A stretch of 64,000 nucleotides of DNA, from contig NZ_FXAT01000001.1 in the NCBI RefSeq assembly GCF_900177725.1, positions 62,001 to 126,000 of the forward strand. The letters run 5' to 3'. Below, piece by piece: positions 62,544 to 64,000 of this stretch. Position 1 is the first letter of the stretch; each line of letters opens with the position of its first letter. Under the pieces are notes generated by a model. The model saw only the letters and a list, made by a program, of their open reading frames with translations. It was not told the DNA's origin and ran no database searches. This stretch comes from Paraburkholderia susongensis. GTDB lineage: Bacteria; Pseudomonadota; Gammaproteobacteria; Burkholderiales; Burkholderiaceae. The position numbers were made by a program, and so were the translations under genes.

Positions 62544-63389
62544 TCAGAAAGCGGGCGTTGCATGCGCAACGGCAGCCGCGCGCTCGACGACGCGTCGCGC
62601 GCCCCGGTAGGCCAGATCGATACGCTCGTGAGCGGGTAGCGACGGCATCGGCATCTCGACGCTCAGCGCGACGTCCGGCGCCAGCGCGCGCAGCAGCGCA
62701 TCGAGCGGCAGTGCGCCGTCGCCGGGCGCGAGCCGGGCGGTGCGTGCTTCGTGAATCGCTTCGTCATCGCTCGACGGCAGCGTGGCAGGCGCGTCGCACA
62801 ACTGCACGATGCCGATCGACGCGGGCGGCAGCGCGGCCACGTCTTGCGGCGTGCTGCCCGCGCGCGACAGATGCAGCGCGTCGATCACCAGCGCGAGATT
62901 CGGATGCGCGGCGCGTTCAATCGCCGCACGCGCCTGCGCGAGCGTGCCGACATGGCGCCAGCGCATGAATTCCAGATCGATACGCAATCCGAACGGTTGA
63001 GCCAGACCGGCGAGCGCGGCGAGGTTCGCGGCAAGACGCGCCGCATCGGCATCGTCGCCGGAGACGCTCACACAGCGCGCGCCGAGCGAGGCGGCCGCTT
63101 CGAATAGCGGCACGAACGAGGCGGGATCGAGCGTCGGCACGACCGGAATGAACTCGACGTCGAGCACGGCAACGCCCTCGCCCGCCATCACCTCGCGCAA
63201 CTCGCGGTGCGCCGCGGTGCCCGCCATGACCGGCCAGGAGACGCCATCGGGCGTGGCCGGATGCATACGCAGCCCGACGCCCTTGAAGCCGGCGCGCGCG
63301 GCGAGCCGCACCCACGGCACGGGCGCGAACTCGAGCGCCGTCAAATGCGCGACGGCAAGCGGGCGCGCCATCTGTTGAGCGGGTTTCAA
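62544..63389 (-). CDS. Xylose-isomerase-like TIM-barrel protein (sugar epimerase family)
   Basis: This protein, of up to 281 residues, has a TIM-barrel AP endonuclease-2-type fold: AHLTALEFAPVPWVRLAARAGFKGVGLR, VLDVEFIPVVPTLD, IDLEFMRWRHVGTL and LVIDALHLSRAG, with acidic metal ligands Glu and Asp. It could isomerise or dehydrate a sugar-like intermediate, or act as a dehydratase like IolE/quinate-type enzymes. The likely start is TTG 63389 overlapping the stop of the SDR gene (TTGA), with GGAGG 9 bases upstream. ATG 63371 is an alternative. Confidence 0.72.
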   Translation of the reverse strand: MKPAQQMARPLAVAHLTALEFAPVPWVRLAARAGFKGVGLRMHPATPDGVSWPVMAGTAAHRELREVMAGEGVAVLDVEFIPVVPTLDPASFVPLFEAAASLGARCVSVSGDDADAARLAANLAALAGLAQPFGLRIDLEFMRWRHVGTLAQARAAIERAAHPNLALVIDALHLSRAGSTPQDVAALPPASIGIVQLCDAPATLPSSDDEAIHEARTARLAPGDGALPLDALLRALAPDVALSVEMPMPSLPAHERIDLAYRGARRVVERAAAVAHATPAF

Positions 63390-64000
63390 TAGGTGGCCCT
63401 CCCGCCCGTCAGGTCGAACGTGAAGCCTGTCGTAAAGCTGCAGGCGGGGCTCACGATCCAGCTCACCATCCTGCCGACCTCCTCGATCTGCAGGAAGCGG
63501 CCCAGCGGAATCTTCGCCTTGCTCGCTTCGATGTGCTCAGGCGACATCTCGCGGAACAACTCCGTCTCCACCATCGCGGGCGCCACGCAGTTCATCAGCA
63601 CGTTGTCGCGTGCGAGTTCCTTCGCGGCCGATTTGGTGAACGCGATCACGCCCGCTTTCGCGGCGGAATACGCGGAGATGAACTGCACGCCCTCCTTGCC
63701 CGCGATCGACGCCACGTTGAGAATCCGTCCGCCGCCGCGCGCGCGCATGTGCGGAACCGCGACGCGGCAGCCGTAGAACACGCTGTTCAGATCGACTTCG
63801 AGCACCCGCTGCCAGGTCTCGACCGGATACTCCCAGCTCGGCACCACCGGGCCGTTGATGCCTGCGTTGTTGACGAGAATGTCGACGTGGCCGAGCGCCG
63901 CGACGGTCGCTTCGAACGCCCGCTCGACACACGCGTACGACGAGACATCGACGGACTGAAGATGATCGGGCTCGAAGCCGAGACGCGCGGTGTCGCACTC
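63386..64000 (-). CDS. SDR-family oxidoreductase, partial at the right edge
   Basis: Only the C-terminal part (about 204 residues) is present. The frame is open to the window edge. It contains LVNNAGINGPV, the active Ser in ILNVASIAG, the catalytic YSAAK (Tyr and Lys), KSAAKELARDNVLMNCVAPA, and the closing strand FTFDLTGGRATY. The Rossmann nucleotide motif lies outside the window. It is likely a NAD(P)-dependent dehydrogenase upstream of the isomerase-like gene in one operon. Confidence 0.9.
   Translation of the reverse strand, partial: ECDTARLGFEPDHLQSVDVSSYACVERAFEATVAALGHVDILVNNAGINGPVVPSWEYPVETWQRVLEVDLNSVFYGCRVAVPHMRARGGGRILNVASIAGKEGVQFISAYSAAKAGVIAFTKSAAKELARDNVLMNCVAPAMVETELFREMSPEHIEASKAKIPLGRFLQIEEVGRMVSWIVSPACSFTTGFTFDLTGGRATY

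Overview
The window is GC-rich with strong third-position G/C bias. Its gene families (nodT-type RND operon, DUF1289, dodecin, PuuD-type urate oxidase, BMP nucleoside ABC transporter) suggest a chromosome of Burkholderia sensu lato, most likely Paraburkholderia. This assignment is inference from protein content; no rRNA or tRNA gene is present to confirm it.

Layout. 1-5.2 kb: the end of a YeiH-like membrane protein, a glutathione S-transferase, a CBS-domain ClC chloride channel, a C45/phospholipase-B-like Ntn hydrolase, a small secreted protein and a DUF2795 protein. 5.2-13.7 kb: a LysR regulator, a small membrane protein, and a TetR regulator divergent from a complete RND efflux operon (adaptor, pump, outer-membrane lipoprotein) with a palindromic operator between them. 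13.8-17.2 kb: two small, less GC-biased proteins and penicillin-binding protein 1A. 17.6-20.7 kb: a ribbon-helix-helix-like protein, a PspA/IM30 protein and a membrane-anchored TPR protein. 20.8-22.7 kb: a TetR regulator divergent from an alpha/beta hydrolase. 23-27.2 kb: potFGHI-type polyamine importer. 27.8-33.2 kb: Nramp Mn transporter, DUF1289 protein, MFS exporter, ABC-F protein YbiT and dodecin.

33.6-55.3 kb is a purine/ureide catabolism region. It holds a BMP-type nucleoside ABC importer, a LysR regulator, an 8-oxoguanine/guanine-type deaminase, 5-hydroxyisourate hydrolase, membrane urate oxidase PuuD, ureidoglycolate lyase, allantoicase, OHCU decarboxylase, PuuE allantoinase, a hydantoin/allantoin racemase, an NCS1 permease and an FCD-type GntR regulator. 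Together these can import nucleosides or allantoin and degrade urate to glyoxylate and urea. The run is interrupted at about 43.94-48.2 kb by an apparently acquired block: a HipBA toxin-antitoxin pair with an array of operator palindromes, a degenerate stretch, a LysR/SDR pair, and the first 25 or so codons of a tyrosine integrase.

55.6-64 kb: a DUF1992-tadA-ldcA operon, thpR, a LexA-like box, pcm, two orphan periplasmic binding proteins (MetQ/NlpA-like and Tat-exported SsuA-like), and a catabolic cluster (amidohydrolase, sugar-isomerase-like TIM barrel, SDR) that runs off the right edge.

The most distinctive non-coding features are an 11-copy 9-bp tandem repeat, a 4-copy in-frame 12-bp repeat inside an ABC ATPase gene, very long perfect inverted repeats, and several well-formed operators (HipB, GntR, TetR, LysR, LexA-like). 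No CRISPR array, intact insertion sequence or stable RNA gene was seen.
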